A DNA stretch of 64,000 bases. Origin: JBPOFY01 sp049889815 (GTDB lineage Bacteria; Verrucomicrobiota; Verrucomicrobiia; Opitutales; Coraliomargaritaceae). A program made the position numbers and the translations under genes. The stretch covers positions 1 to 64,000 of the forward strand of contig JBMHCR010000026.1 of the NCBI GenBank assembly GCA_049889815.1, given 5' to 3'. Position 1 is the first letter of the stretch. The number at the start of each line of letters is the position of its first letter. The notes under the pieces were generated by a model. That model made no database searches. It saw only the letters and a program-made list of their open reading frames with translations, and was not told where the DNA came from. Positions 43,484 to 50,650 of this stretch are shown here, piece by piece.

Positions 43484-44451
43484 AGGAGGCGAAACAGTCT
43501 GAAGTGGTTACATTGGGGGAGGTGCTCCTTCGGATGAGTGTGCAGTCTGGAACTCGCATTCAAACGTTATCAGGGTTTGATGCGCACCCTGCAGGAGCTG
43601 AGGCAAACGTTGCTGCAAACCTAGCCAGACTCGGTGTGAGCACTGCGTTTTTGACGGCCCTTCGGGATCATCCGATCGCGCGTGGTATCGAAGATCAACT
43701 CAAACAGGCTGGAGTGAATACCAGTCGGATCGATTGGCGAGAAGAGGGACGTATGGGAGCCTTTTTTGTTGAGTATGCAGCGCCGCCACGTCCGATACAG
43801 GTGATTTATGATCGATCTGAGTCGTGTGCGTCTAAAATGAACTTAGAGGACTTTGACATGGGGCTGATTCAAGGCGCCAAGCTGATTCACCTTTCTGGGA
43901 TCACACCTGCGCTCTCGAAGCAGAATACCGAACTCACCCGTTATCTGATTGATGCAGCAAAAAAAAATGAGGTTCTGATCAGTTTCGACGTAAATTTTCG
44001 AGCGAAAATATGGTCTCCAAAAGAAGCATGCGATATTCTGACTCCTTTCATCGGAGAAGCGGACATTCTGTTTTGTTCTCAACGCGATGCGCGAACAATT
44101 TGGGGTATTGATAAAGAGGGTAGCGAATTACTCGATGCTCTGGGCGATTTCACCAGTGCGGCGCATGTGGTTTCTACTTTCGGTGAGCGAGGCGCCGCCT
44201 GCAAAGCGAACGGTAGGTTCTACTCTGAGTCGGCGCTCCCAGTTGAAATTGTAGATCGCCTTGGTGCTGGTGATGCTTTGGTTGCGGGTTATCTTTATGG
44301 ATTGTTAACGGATCAAAACGAGCAGGCACTTAAGTATGGGGTGACCATGGCAGCCTTGGCACTCAGTCAGTTTGGCGACTTTGTGCAAACGAATCCCCAA
44401 GAACTCAAATCTTTGGCAGAGGCTCAGGCTGATTATCAGGTGAATCGCTAG
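43480..44451 (+). CDS. kdgK: PfkB-family 2-keto-3-deoxygluconate kinase-like
   Basis: 323 residues from the ATG at 43480, overlapping the aldolase stop. Ribokinase/PfkB fold with VTLGEVLLRMSV, HPAGAEANVAANLARLG and the ATP/anion-hole motif VEIVDRLGAGDALVAGYLYG, where the catalytic Asp lies in G-A-G-D. Together with the neighbouring dehydratase and aldolase it completes the route sugar acid to 2-keto-3-deoxy acid to phospho form to triose plus pyruvate. The specific sugar is not set by the sequence. Confidence 0.88.
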   Translation: MKEAKQSEVVTLGEVLLRMSVQSGTRIQTLSGFDAHPAGAEANVAANLARLGVSTAFLTALRDHPIARGIEDQLKQAGVNTSRIDWREEGRMGAFFVEYAAPPRPIQVIYDRSESCASKMNLEDFDMGLIQGAKLIHLSGITPALSKQNTELTRYLIDAAKKNEVLISFDVNFRAKIWSPKEACDILTPFIGEADILFCSQRDARTIWGIDKEGSELLDALGDFTSAAHVVSTFGERGAACKANGRFYSESALPVEIVDRLGAGDALVAGYLYGLLTDQNEQALKYGVTMAALALSQFGDFVQTNPQELKSLAEAQADYQVNR

Positions 44452-44582
44452 ATTTTACAACTTAAGCGGGGGTTGATTTCTAAGGGTGGCGGTGATCAAT
44501 GAGCCTTGCTTTATTTCGACTAGATTCCAGCGATTGTCCTGTAAGTAGATCCATCCGTTTACGATATCTTATAGTTATTATT

Positions 44583-44942
44583 ATGGAAACTGCTGAACTA
44601 ATTCTTAAATTCATTATTCCGCTTGGTATTTTTAACGTCTGGTTGGTTCGCTACAATAAACCGACACCCTACCGCGGCGGAAGCGCGACAAACCTTAAAG
44701 AAGAGTTTTCGGCCTATGGTTTATCCGAACTGACTTTCTACGTAATTGGAGTCTTCAAGCTTACCGCCGCCCTCCTGATTTTGCTGAGCGTCTTCTTCAC
44801 ACCATTCCTCGCTCCAGGGGCTTTTATTATGTCGGCTCTCATGCTTGGCGCCGTGCTGATGCACGCGAAGGTCGGCGATCCGCTAATTCGTTATTTACCC
44901 GCTTCGGCAATGCTCTTCATGTCGCTGTTGCTGCTTGTTTAG
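44583..44942 (+). CDS. DoxX-like small membrane protein
   Basis: 119 residues from the ATG at 44583; an upstream start at 44499 is unlikely. Four hydrophobic helices, a Pro/Gly-rich loop (YNKPTPYRGGSA), LKEEFSAYGLS, and the DoxX-like MHAKVGDPLIRYLPASAM. DoxX-like proteins are small four-helix membrane proteins of unclear, redox-related role. The 3' end overlaps the minus-strand DoxX-like gene by 4 bp, so two relatives converge at the edge of the photolyase neighbourhood. Confidence 0.72.
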   Translation: METAELILKFIIPLGIFNVWLVRYNKPTPYRGGSATNLKEEFSAYGLSELTFYVIGVFKLTAALLILLSVFFTPFLAPGAFIMSALMLGAVLMHAKVGDPLIRYLPASAMLFMSLLLLV

Positions 44943-45268
44943 AGTAGTTCGGCAGCGAGGTAGGTACAGAGCAGCATGTATCCTGCCGCTGGGAGGCAGC
45001 GCCACCATGGATCACCAATTTTGACTCGGACGGCGAGTCCGCAGGCCATCTGCGCGGCCAAGCCTGCAGCAGCGGTTCCACCGAGCATAGGCAGTTCGAG
45101 GCCGATGAGTAATCCAGTCGAAGCCAGTAGTTGGAGCGCCCCTGTCAAGGCACGGAAGCGTGCCAGGCCATAACGCTCGAATTCAAGAACCATTTGCTTG
45201 GCGAATAGGCAGCTCAATCCGTAGAAGAGAAACGAAACAGAGCAGAATAGAATGAGTAAATGGTTCAT
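44939..45268 (-). CDS. DoxX-like small membrane protein
   Basis: 109 residues with four hydrophobic helices (ILFCSVSFLFYGLSCLFA; LTGALQLLASTGLLIGL; AAAGLAAQMACGLAVRV; LPAAGYMLLCTYLAAE). RVKIGDPWWRCLPAAGYM parallels the KVGDPLIRYLPASA of the plus-strand neighbour, pointing to a shared family. It begins at 45268, overlapping the end of a 70-residue ORF by 4 bp, and is the last gene of the minus-strand cryptochrome-like run (46661 down to 44939). Confidence 0.72.
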   Translation of the reverse strand: MNHLLILFCSVSFLFYGLSCLFAKQMVLEFERYGLARFRALTGALQLLASTGLLIGLELPMLGGTAAAGLAAQMACGLAVRVKIGDPWWRCLPAAGYMLLCTYLAAELL

Positions 45269-45477
45269 TTTTTTGCGATGTAATTCTCGATGCGGTCCAT
45301 CAGTTTCTGATGGTGCTCTGGGTCATGGAATGAGCCAGCGCCATGCGGCGGTGTCTCCACCTCTGATTCGGATGATGGAAATCGGTAGACCTTGCGCGAA
45401 CCATTTTGGCTAAAAGTTACCTGATGACCGTTGCCATCTGGCTGTGCACTCGCTTTGATGTTTTTTAGATAGTTCAT
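45265..45477 (-). CDS. small hypothetical protein in the cryptochrome run
   Basis: 70 residues from the ATG at 45477 (MNYLKNIKASAQPDGNGH), which forms an ATGA overlap with the stop of the permuted photolyase. The protein is hydrophilic, with V-T-F-S-Q-N-G-S-R-K-V-Y-R-F-P and a C-terminal HHQKLMDRIENYIAKK helix. No family recognised. The overlaps with both neighbours argue for real translation. A role in the photo-response module is inference from position. Confidence 0.65.
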   Translation of the reverse strand: MNYLKNIKASAQPDGNGHQVTFSQNGSRKVYRFPSSESEVETPPHGAGSFHDPEHHQKLMDRIENYIAKK

Positions 45478-46661
45478 GAAAATATATCTAAAAGCTCGGG
45501 CTGCTTTAGCTGAGCTAGGACTTTCGGTATTGCCTGCTTGAACCGGAAAAAACCATGAGTTGCGTGCGGATAGAGCGTTTCGTCCCACCAATGTCGGGCA
45601 GTGCAAAAGCGCTTACCAACACGCTCAAGCGCTTCTTGAGTCGATTGCAGCGTTGCTTTGTTAAAACCCTCAATCGGGACTGGTGTGATGATGCCGTCTA
45701 GATTGTTTTCCTCGACCCACTGACAGACTTCGGAGGCGACTACGAATGAACCACCCCCAATGTTTTTGGATAGTGCAGCGCGTCTGAACTCAATGACTTG
45801 CTCGTCAATGAAATGTTCTCGATAGCTCGCTTCACTGAACAGAGTTGCAACCTTTTCTATATCGTAAGCTTCTGTTAACCAGTTGATTGAGTCTACATCA
45901 TCATCGGTCACGAGTAGCCCCAGATGCAGTCCTTTCGGTGCTGATGTCGCAGGCTGAAGTGCCCGTGGCCTCGGGCGAGTGTTTTCAAGTAGCTCAACAG
46001 GCTTCGTTGCCAGTGCGTGCCTGACCTTGAATTGATTCTGGGTGTATTTGCGGATATTTTCAGGACGCGCGAGATATGTTTTTCCCTGCGTCTGGAGTCC
46101 GGCGACCCAGCGCCAGCTCAGGGTGTTTGATGCCACATCGCCATCGAGGAGATGCTTGAGGAACCAATCGGCTCCGAGTTGCCAAGGGAGCTTCAAGGTA
46201 TGAATCCAAATGCTCGCGTACCACATCCTCGCATGGTTGTGGAGGTAGTTGTTTTCGACTAAATCTCGACTCCACCGGTCGAAGCAGTCGATCCCGGTTC
46301 GCCCTTCAATTGCTTCGACGTATCCGATGTGTTTTTGGTATTTTTCTACAAGAATGATCCGTTCGTTCAGGTAGTCAGCCCAGATTGCAGGGCGTAGCTC
46401 CAGCCAACCTTTCCAATAGGTCCGCCAGCAGACTTCATCAATGAATTTTGCAGCGTCATGCTCGCTGTGTTCTCCGAGGACGGCGTTCAGCAATTCCCAC
46501 TCTGGGAGTAGGCGTGTTCGAATCCAAGGAGAGAGTCTGGATACTGTTGCTTCGCCATCCGCGCCATTATCGTAATTGCGATCAACTGCGTAATCACGGC
46601 CACTTCTTGGAAGAAAAGACCTCAAGGCGTTGCGAGCTCCTGCTTTTGTTGCTACAAACAT
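45474..46661 (-). CDS. domain-permuted photolyase/cryptochrome-like FAD protein
   Basis: 395 residues. The FAD-binding helical domain is N-terminal (about 15-230): SRLSPWIRTRLLPEWE, EVCWRTYWKGWLELRP, RTGIDCFDRWSRDLVENNY, LHNHARMWYASIWIHTL, and HLLDGDVASNTLSWRWVAGL, which matches the photolyase flavin loop D-x-A-S-N-x-x-x-W-x-W. A second alpha/beta domain (about 240-395) follows, ending HWWDETLYPHATHGFFRFKQA, like the antenna domain that in ordinary photolyases comes first. The order is thus reversed. It probably binds FAD and may be a repair enzyme or light sensor. It overlaps a small ORF at its 3' end and is divergent from a normal-order photolyase. Confidence 0.82.
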   Translation of the reverse strand: MFVATKAGARNALRSFLPRSGRDYAVDRNYDNGADGEATVSRLSPWIRTRLLPEWELLNAVLGEHSEHDAAKFIDEVCWRTYWKGWLELRPAIWADYLNERIILVEKYQKHIGYVEAIEGRTGIDCFDRWSRDLVENNYLHNHARMWYASIWIHTLKLPWQLGADWFLKHLLDGDVASNTLSWRWVAGLQTQGKTYLARPENIRKYTQNQFKVRHALATKPVELLENTRPRPRALQPATSAPKGLHLGLLVTDDDVDSINWLTEAYDIEKVATLFSEASYREHFIDEQVIEFRRAALSKNIGGGSFVVASEVCQWVEENNLDGIITPVPIEGFNKATLQSTQEALERVGKRFCTARHWWDETLYPHATHGFFRFKQAIPKVLAQLKQPELLDIFS

Positions 46662-46662
46662 G

Positions 46663-46695
46663 CGTATGTATCGGTTAACTTACCGAATCCATACG
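46663..46695. promoter_or_regulatory. interrupted palindrome between divergent photolyase genes
   Basis: CGTATG (46663-46668) pairs with CATACG (46690-46695), and inside them TCGGT (46671-46675) pairs with ACCGA (46682-46686), around TAACTT. Dyad symmetry covers 33 bp with a single-base offset. It starts 2 bp from the start codon of the permuted gene, so a bound repressor could block it. Its role is unproven. Confidence 0.45.
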
Positions 46696-46861
46696 AACCA
46701 ATGTAAGAACTTAGCAATCCGATCGCCTGTATGCGCATCTCCGGAAAAACAGTAGCGAAGCAAAACCTTCCCACGAAGCTTTGTCCCGTCTGTTCGCGCG
46801 ACTTTGTCTGGAGGAAGAAGTGGGCTCGTTCCTGGGACTCGGTTGTTTATTGCTCGGAGCG

Positions 46862-48418
46862 ATGCCGGAGGAATCGTTCGTCGTGAGTGGATTGATCCAA
46901 TGTGTTTGGTTTAAGCGGGATTTGCGCCTGCTTGACCATGAGCCGCTGGTATTAGCTTCAAAAATGGGGCCAGTCCTTCCCGTTTATATCATCGAACCAG
47001 AGCTTGTACAGGCTCCGGATTTTGATGCACTTCACTGGGACTTTATACGCGAATCATTGCTCGATCTGAAGAGCCGTCTCGAATGTGTTGGCCTTAGCTT
47101 GCATATCTATCAGGGGAATGCGGTGGAGGTTTTTTCAGGACTACAGCAGCGATTCGAGTTGAGTGGGATCTGGGCGCATGAGGAGACTGGAAATGCCATC
47201 ACCTTCCGGAGAGATCGCGCAGTCGCGACTTGGGCCTCTCGCAATGGTGTGGTATTCAATGAAACCCCACAGAATGGAGTTGTGCGTCGACTGAAAGATC
47301 GAGATGGGTGGGCTAAAGTTTGGAATCAACGCATGTCTAAACCTATTTTCGAGCTGTCGGAAGCACCGCAATCGTTAAGTGAAGACGGACTTTTAGAGAT
47401 TCCATCGTCCTCGGATTTGGGCCTGCCAGTTGTTGATCGGAGTGTTGATCTGAAGGGTGGCGAATCCGAGGCCATCCGCGTGCTCGAAAGTTTCATCGAT
47501 GGTCGCGGGAAACGGTATCATCGTGAAATGAGTAGCCCAAACACCGCTTATGATAGCTGCTCGCGATTGAGTCCCTATCTAGCATGGGGGTGTATCTCGA
47601 TGAAGACCGTAGTTCAGACCGTCCGTGCTGCCGCGGCAGATGGGAAGATGCCGAAGGTCGCGGCCCGCGCCTTTCTGTCGCGCTGCCATTGGCATTGCCA
47701 TTTCATGCAAAAACTTGAATCGGAGCCTGCGATCGAGTTCCGTGCCTTCAATATCGCTTGCGATGACTTACGGTCCATTGAACTGGACACGCTAAAGCTG
47801 GAGGCGTGGAAGGCTGGGCGGACGGGCTACCCGTTTGTGGATGCTTGCATACGCTCGCTGAAGGAGCGGGGCTGGATAAATTTCCGTATGCGAGCGATGC
47901 TAGTCTCGTTCGCAAGTTATCATTTATGGTTAGACTGGCGCTGCTTCAAGGATTGGCTTGCCTGTCAGTTCATCGATTATGAGCCCGGTATTCATATCTC
48001 TCAGATACAGATGCAGAGTGGATTGACGGGGATCAATACGCTTCGAATCTACAACCCGATCAAACAAGGGCAGGATCACGATCCAGATGGCTGTTTTATT
48101 CGGCGTTGGGTTCCTGAGTTGAGGGATGTAAGTGACGACTACATCCACGACCCATGGAAAATGCCTGATTTGATTCAGCGTGATTCAAATTGCCAGCTTG
48201 GTAAGGACTACCCTTTCCCCATAGTGGATCACAAGGAGGCGGTTCGAGAAGCACGGGCTCGGTTTTCCATGCTTCGAGGGCGGGATGAGTATTGGGCGGC
48301 TGCGAGAGAGGTCTTAGAACGCCACGGAAGCCGTAAATCACGAGAAAGTCGGAACCGACCTGCTCGTTCAAAATGTAAGGTTAATCAGCAGACAGAGATG
48401 GATCTCGATGAAATCTAA
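46862..48418 (+). CDS. photolyase/cryptochrome family protein, normal domain order
   Basis: 518 residues from the ATG at 46862; a GTG at 46883, 11 bp after GGAGG, is a good alternative. The N-terminal antenna domain opens with VWFKRDLRLLDHEPL. The FAD domain follows from about 250: RLSPYLAWGCISMKT, GRTGYPFVDACIRSLKERGW, MRAMLVSFASYHLWLDWR. The loop that in class I enzymes reads N-N-G-G-W-Q-W is here HISQIQMQSG, then RIYNPIKQGQ and GCFIRRWVPEL. That change near the flavin suggests a distinct subfamily; repair activity is uncertain. DUF2805 and DUF3253 genes follow closely. Confidence 0.87.
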   Translation: MPEESFVVSGLIQCVWFKRDLRLLDHEPLVLASKMGPVLPVYIIEPELVQAPDFDALHWDFIRESLLDLKSRLECVGLSLHIYQGNAVEVFSGLQQRFELSGIWAHEETGNAITFRRDRAVATWASRNGVVFNETPQNGVVRRLKDRDGWAKVWNQRMSKPIFELSEAPQSLSEDGLLEIPSSSDLGLPVVDRSVDLKGGESEAIRVLESFIDGRGKRYHREMSSPNTAYDSCSRLSPYLAWGCISMKTVVQTVRAAAADGKMPKVAARAFLSRCHWHCHFMQKLESEPAIEFRAFNIACDDLRSIELDTLKLEAWKAGRTGYPFVDACIRSLKERGWINFRMRAMLVSFASYHLWLDWRCFKDWLACQFIDYEPGIHISQIQMQSGLTGINTLRIYNPIKQGQDHDPDGCFIRRWVPELRDVSDDYIHDPWKMPDLIQRDSNCQLGKDYPFPIVDHKEAVREARARFSMLRGRDEYWAAAREVLERHGSRKSRESRNRPARSKCKVNQQTEMDLDEI

Positions 48419-48659
48419 ACTGAAAGTTTTGTCGGACAGCGAGGTCGATCGAATCATTCGAATGGCGTGGGAAGATCGCACTTCCTTCGAACGAATTGAA
48501 CGACTTACGGGTCTCGCAGAAGGTGATGTGATTGTGTTGATGCGCAGGGAATTGAAGCCCCGTAGCTTCAAGCTCTGGAGGGCCCGTGTCAGCGGTCGAA
48601 CGACGAAACATCGTCGACGTTTTAAAGAGGATATCTCGCACAAGGGCTCTTTCGAGTAG
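48408..48659 (+). CDS. DUF2805 / TIGR03643 family protein
   Basis: 83 residues, overlapping the photolyase end by 11 bp. The family pattern is clear: SEVDRIIRMAWEDRTSFERI, then GDVIVLMRRELKPRSFKLWR and a basic tail RTTKHRRRF. The first part looks like a short helix-turn-helix, and the R-R-E-L-K-P-x-S-F-x-x-W-R block is diagnostic. The family commonly neighbours photolyase/cryptochrome genes. A DNA- or RNA-binding role is inference. Confidence 0.85.
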   Translation: MKSKLKVLSDSEVDRIIRMAWEDRTSFERIERLTGLAEGDVIVLMRRELKPRSFKLWRARVSGRTTKHRRRFKEDISHKGSFE

Positions 48660-48665
48660 GGTTTA

Positions 48666-48917
48666 GTGGATTTGCGTGCGAATATTCGGACCTCAATTTT
48701 GGCGATCTTGGGTGACCGTGGTCGCCAAAAAACGATGTGTCCAAGCGAGGCGGCACGAGCTGTTTTTTCTGTCGATGGTTGGCGGGCTCAGATGCCGCTT
48801 GTCCGAGAGGTAGCTTTTGAAATGGCGGCTGAGGAGCTTATTGAGGTGTGTCAAAGTGGCTTGCCGATCGAACCAGCGGGAGCCTCTGGGCCCATCCGAC
48901 TTCGGTTAAAGAAGTAA
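48666..48917 (+). CDS. DUF3253 family protein
   Basis: 83 residues from a GTG start 6 bp after the DUF2805 gene. DUF3253 features: ILAILGDRGRQKTMCPSEAA, then WRAQMPLVREVAFEMAAEEL, IEVCQSGLPIEP and GPIRLRLK, a compact winged-helix-like fold. The family is often linked to photolyase and DUF2805 genes. Function unknown; a nucleic-acid or regulatory role is inference. Confidence 0.82.
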   Translation: MDLRANIRTSILAILGDRGRQKTMCPSEAARAVFSVDGWRAQMPLVREVAFEMAAEELIEVCQSGLPIEPAGASGPIRLRLKK

Positions 48918-48956
48918 AGTTGGTAAGTCTAAAGCGGATCTGCCGATTCTCTGTGC

Positions 48957-49376
48957 ATGCCAAAGAGTTTTACTTATGATTCGCGGATTTATTTCGATGA
49001 GCTAGACGCATTGGGTGTCCTGCATCACACTCGCTATTTGCTGCACTTAGAGCGTGCTCAACAAAATTTTTTCGAGCACTTGCTTGGCGTAGAGGACTTC
49101 AACGCTGATAGAGATGAGGACATTTACGTGGTTGTTCACAGCATCGAGTCTCGTTTTCGTGAGCCCTTTCGTTGCCCTGGACCGATAGTCGTCGAATATA
49201 CTGTGGACCGGATTCGGAGCGGTGGGGTGACCATGGGCTTTGTGATTCGCGATCCAGAGGGCTCAAAAATTTACTGTGATGGCAAGCGCACTGTGTGCAA
49301 GTTGTCCAGTGAGACGCATCGCCCAGCACCGTGGACCAATGATTTCAAAATCGCGATGGAGGCTTATGTGCGATGA
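48957..49376 (+). CDS. 4-hydroxybenzoyl-CoA-type acyl-CoA thioesterase
   Basis: 139 residues forming a single hotdog fold. FDELDALGVLHHTRYLLHLERA carries the YbgC-like D-x-x-G-x-x-x-H-x-x-Y pattern, quoted here in part (DALGVLHHTRYL), with Asp and the His pair at the active site. EYTVDRIRSGGVTMGFVIRD is the long beta strand pair. It hydrolyses acyl-CoA or an acyl thioester. The stop overlaps the start of the next gene (ATGA). Confidence 0.86.
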   Translation: MPKSFTYDSRIYFDELDALGVLHHTRYLLHLERAQQNFFEHLLGVEDFNADRDEDIYVVVHSIESRFREPFRCPGPIVVEYTVDRIRSGGVTMGFVIRDPEGSKIYCDGKRTVCKLSSETHRPAPWTNDFKIAMEAYVR

Positions 49377-50377
49377 ATGGAGTGATGCAAAATGCAATGT
49401 CTGGTGCTCTGGTTGCCGATGCTATCTCGATGCCGGTTCATTGGTATTACGATACGGATGCACTGGATCGTGACTATCCGAATTTAACTTCTTATCAGGC
49501 GCCTCGCAATCCCCATCCAGACAGTATCCTCTGGCGCTCGAAATACGTTCCACGAAACAAGGATGCGGACATTTTGCACGATCAGGCGCAGTATTGGGGG
49601 CGTCGAGGAGTTCATTACCATCAGTTTCTTTCGGCTGGTGGGAACACCTTAAACTTTTTGTTAGGCATCCAATTGTATCGCTTGGTCAAAACTGCTGGCG
49701 AATACGATGCGGATGTATGGTTGCAACAGTATGTGGAATGCATGCGGACGTCTGGATGGCATTCGGATACCTACGCCGAGGAGTATCACCGCGCGTTTTT
49801 TGAGAACCTTGCGAGTGGGAAAAGGTTAAAGAACTGTGGAATTTCAGATATACACATCGGCGGCTTGACTGCGGTGCCGTTTCTACTGGCCGCAATCGAC
49901 ACGCTCGGAGATCGAGATGCTGCAAATGATGTCGAGCTCGTGCAGTCTCACCTAGCCCTGACGCACTCTGGTCCGTCTGTAGCCAAGGCTGGCGCTGCGT
50001 TTGTGGAGATACTTCATGCGCTGCATGCGGGTGCGGCTTTGCGTGAGGCAATTGCTGAATATGGTCGACAATGGGCCACGGACGGGATGTTGGATACGTG
50101 GTCGCAACTTGAAGATCGTGTAGTCGTGGGGCGCCATTTAACGACTGCCTGTTACCTTCCGGAGTCCTTCACTGCCTCGCTTTATTTTGCTTGGAAATAC
50201 CATAATGATTTCACCGCGGGGGTTGTTGCCAATGCTCGTTGCGGCGGTGACAATGCGCATCGAGGTGCGGTGGTCGGTGCGCTGCTGGGAGCGGCAAATG
50301 GAGTTCCAGAGCAGTGGTTGCGTGATCTTGAGTCAGCTGACTTGTTGAATATTGAACTCGCAAGTGCGGTCACTTAA
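49373..50377 (+). CDS. ADP-ribosylglycohydrolase family protein
   Basis: 334 residues of all-helical DraG-type fold. Hallmarks: NAMSGALVADAISMPVHWYY near the N-terminus, ALTHSGPSVAKAGAAF, and the C-terminal metal loop CGGDNAHRGAVVGALLGA. In classic enzymes this loop is GGDTD; here it reads GGDNAH, so one acidic metal ligand is altered. It may remove ADP-ribose from proteins or act on a related substrate. Start overlaps the thioesterase stop. Confidence 0.85.
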   Translation: MNGVMQNAMSGALVADAISMPVHWYYDTDALDRDYPNLTSYQAPRNPHPDSILWRSKYVPRNKDADILHDQAQYWGRRGVHYHQFLSAGGNTLNFLLGIQLYRLVKTAGEYDADVWLQQYVECMRTSGWHSDTYAEEYHRAFFENLASGKRLKNCGISDIHIGGLTAVPFLLAAIDTLGDRDAANDVELVQSHLALTHSGPSVAKAGAAFVEILHALHAGAALREAIAEYGRQWATDGMLDTWSQLEDRVVVGRHLTTACYLPESFTASLYFAWKYHNDFTAGVVANARCGGDNAHRGAVVGALLGAANGVPEQWLRDLESADLLNIELASAVT

Positions 50378-50584
50378 GGGGCACCGGCTGATGCGATTGT
50401 GATAGTGCGCACTTCTTTTCCTGCTCAGCCTGTGTTATACGGAAGGTACGAAGAACGCACTCAATGATTATTGTTTGAAGAACCGCTTGGTCGTCGTGCA
50501 GGGCGGTCGGTCGCAAGCGGTCGAAAATACTCGACTGTTCAAGTCAGTTGAGAGGTCTAAGCTTTCAGGATAGAGCTTATTTTA

Positions 50585-50612
50585 AAAATAGTGAAACAAT
50601 GTTCACTATTTT
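50585..50612. promoter_or_regulatory. palindromic operator candidate upstream of imuA-imuB-dnaE2
   Basis: AAAATAGTGAA (50585-50595) and TTCACTATTTT (50602-50612) are perfect 11-bp inverted arms around ACAATG. It lies 38 bp upstream of the imuA start, in the place of a LexA/SOS operator. The rest of the 273-bp gap 50378-50650 shows no gene. Confidence 0.6.
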
Positions 50613-50650
50613 GTTTGCCAGTTGCGGATCTGCTAGATTCATTGCATTGA

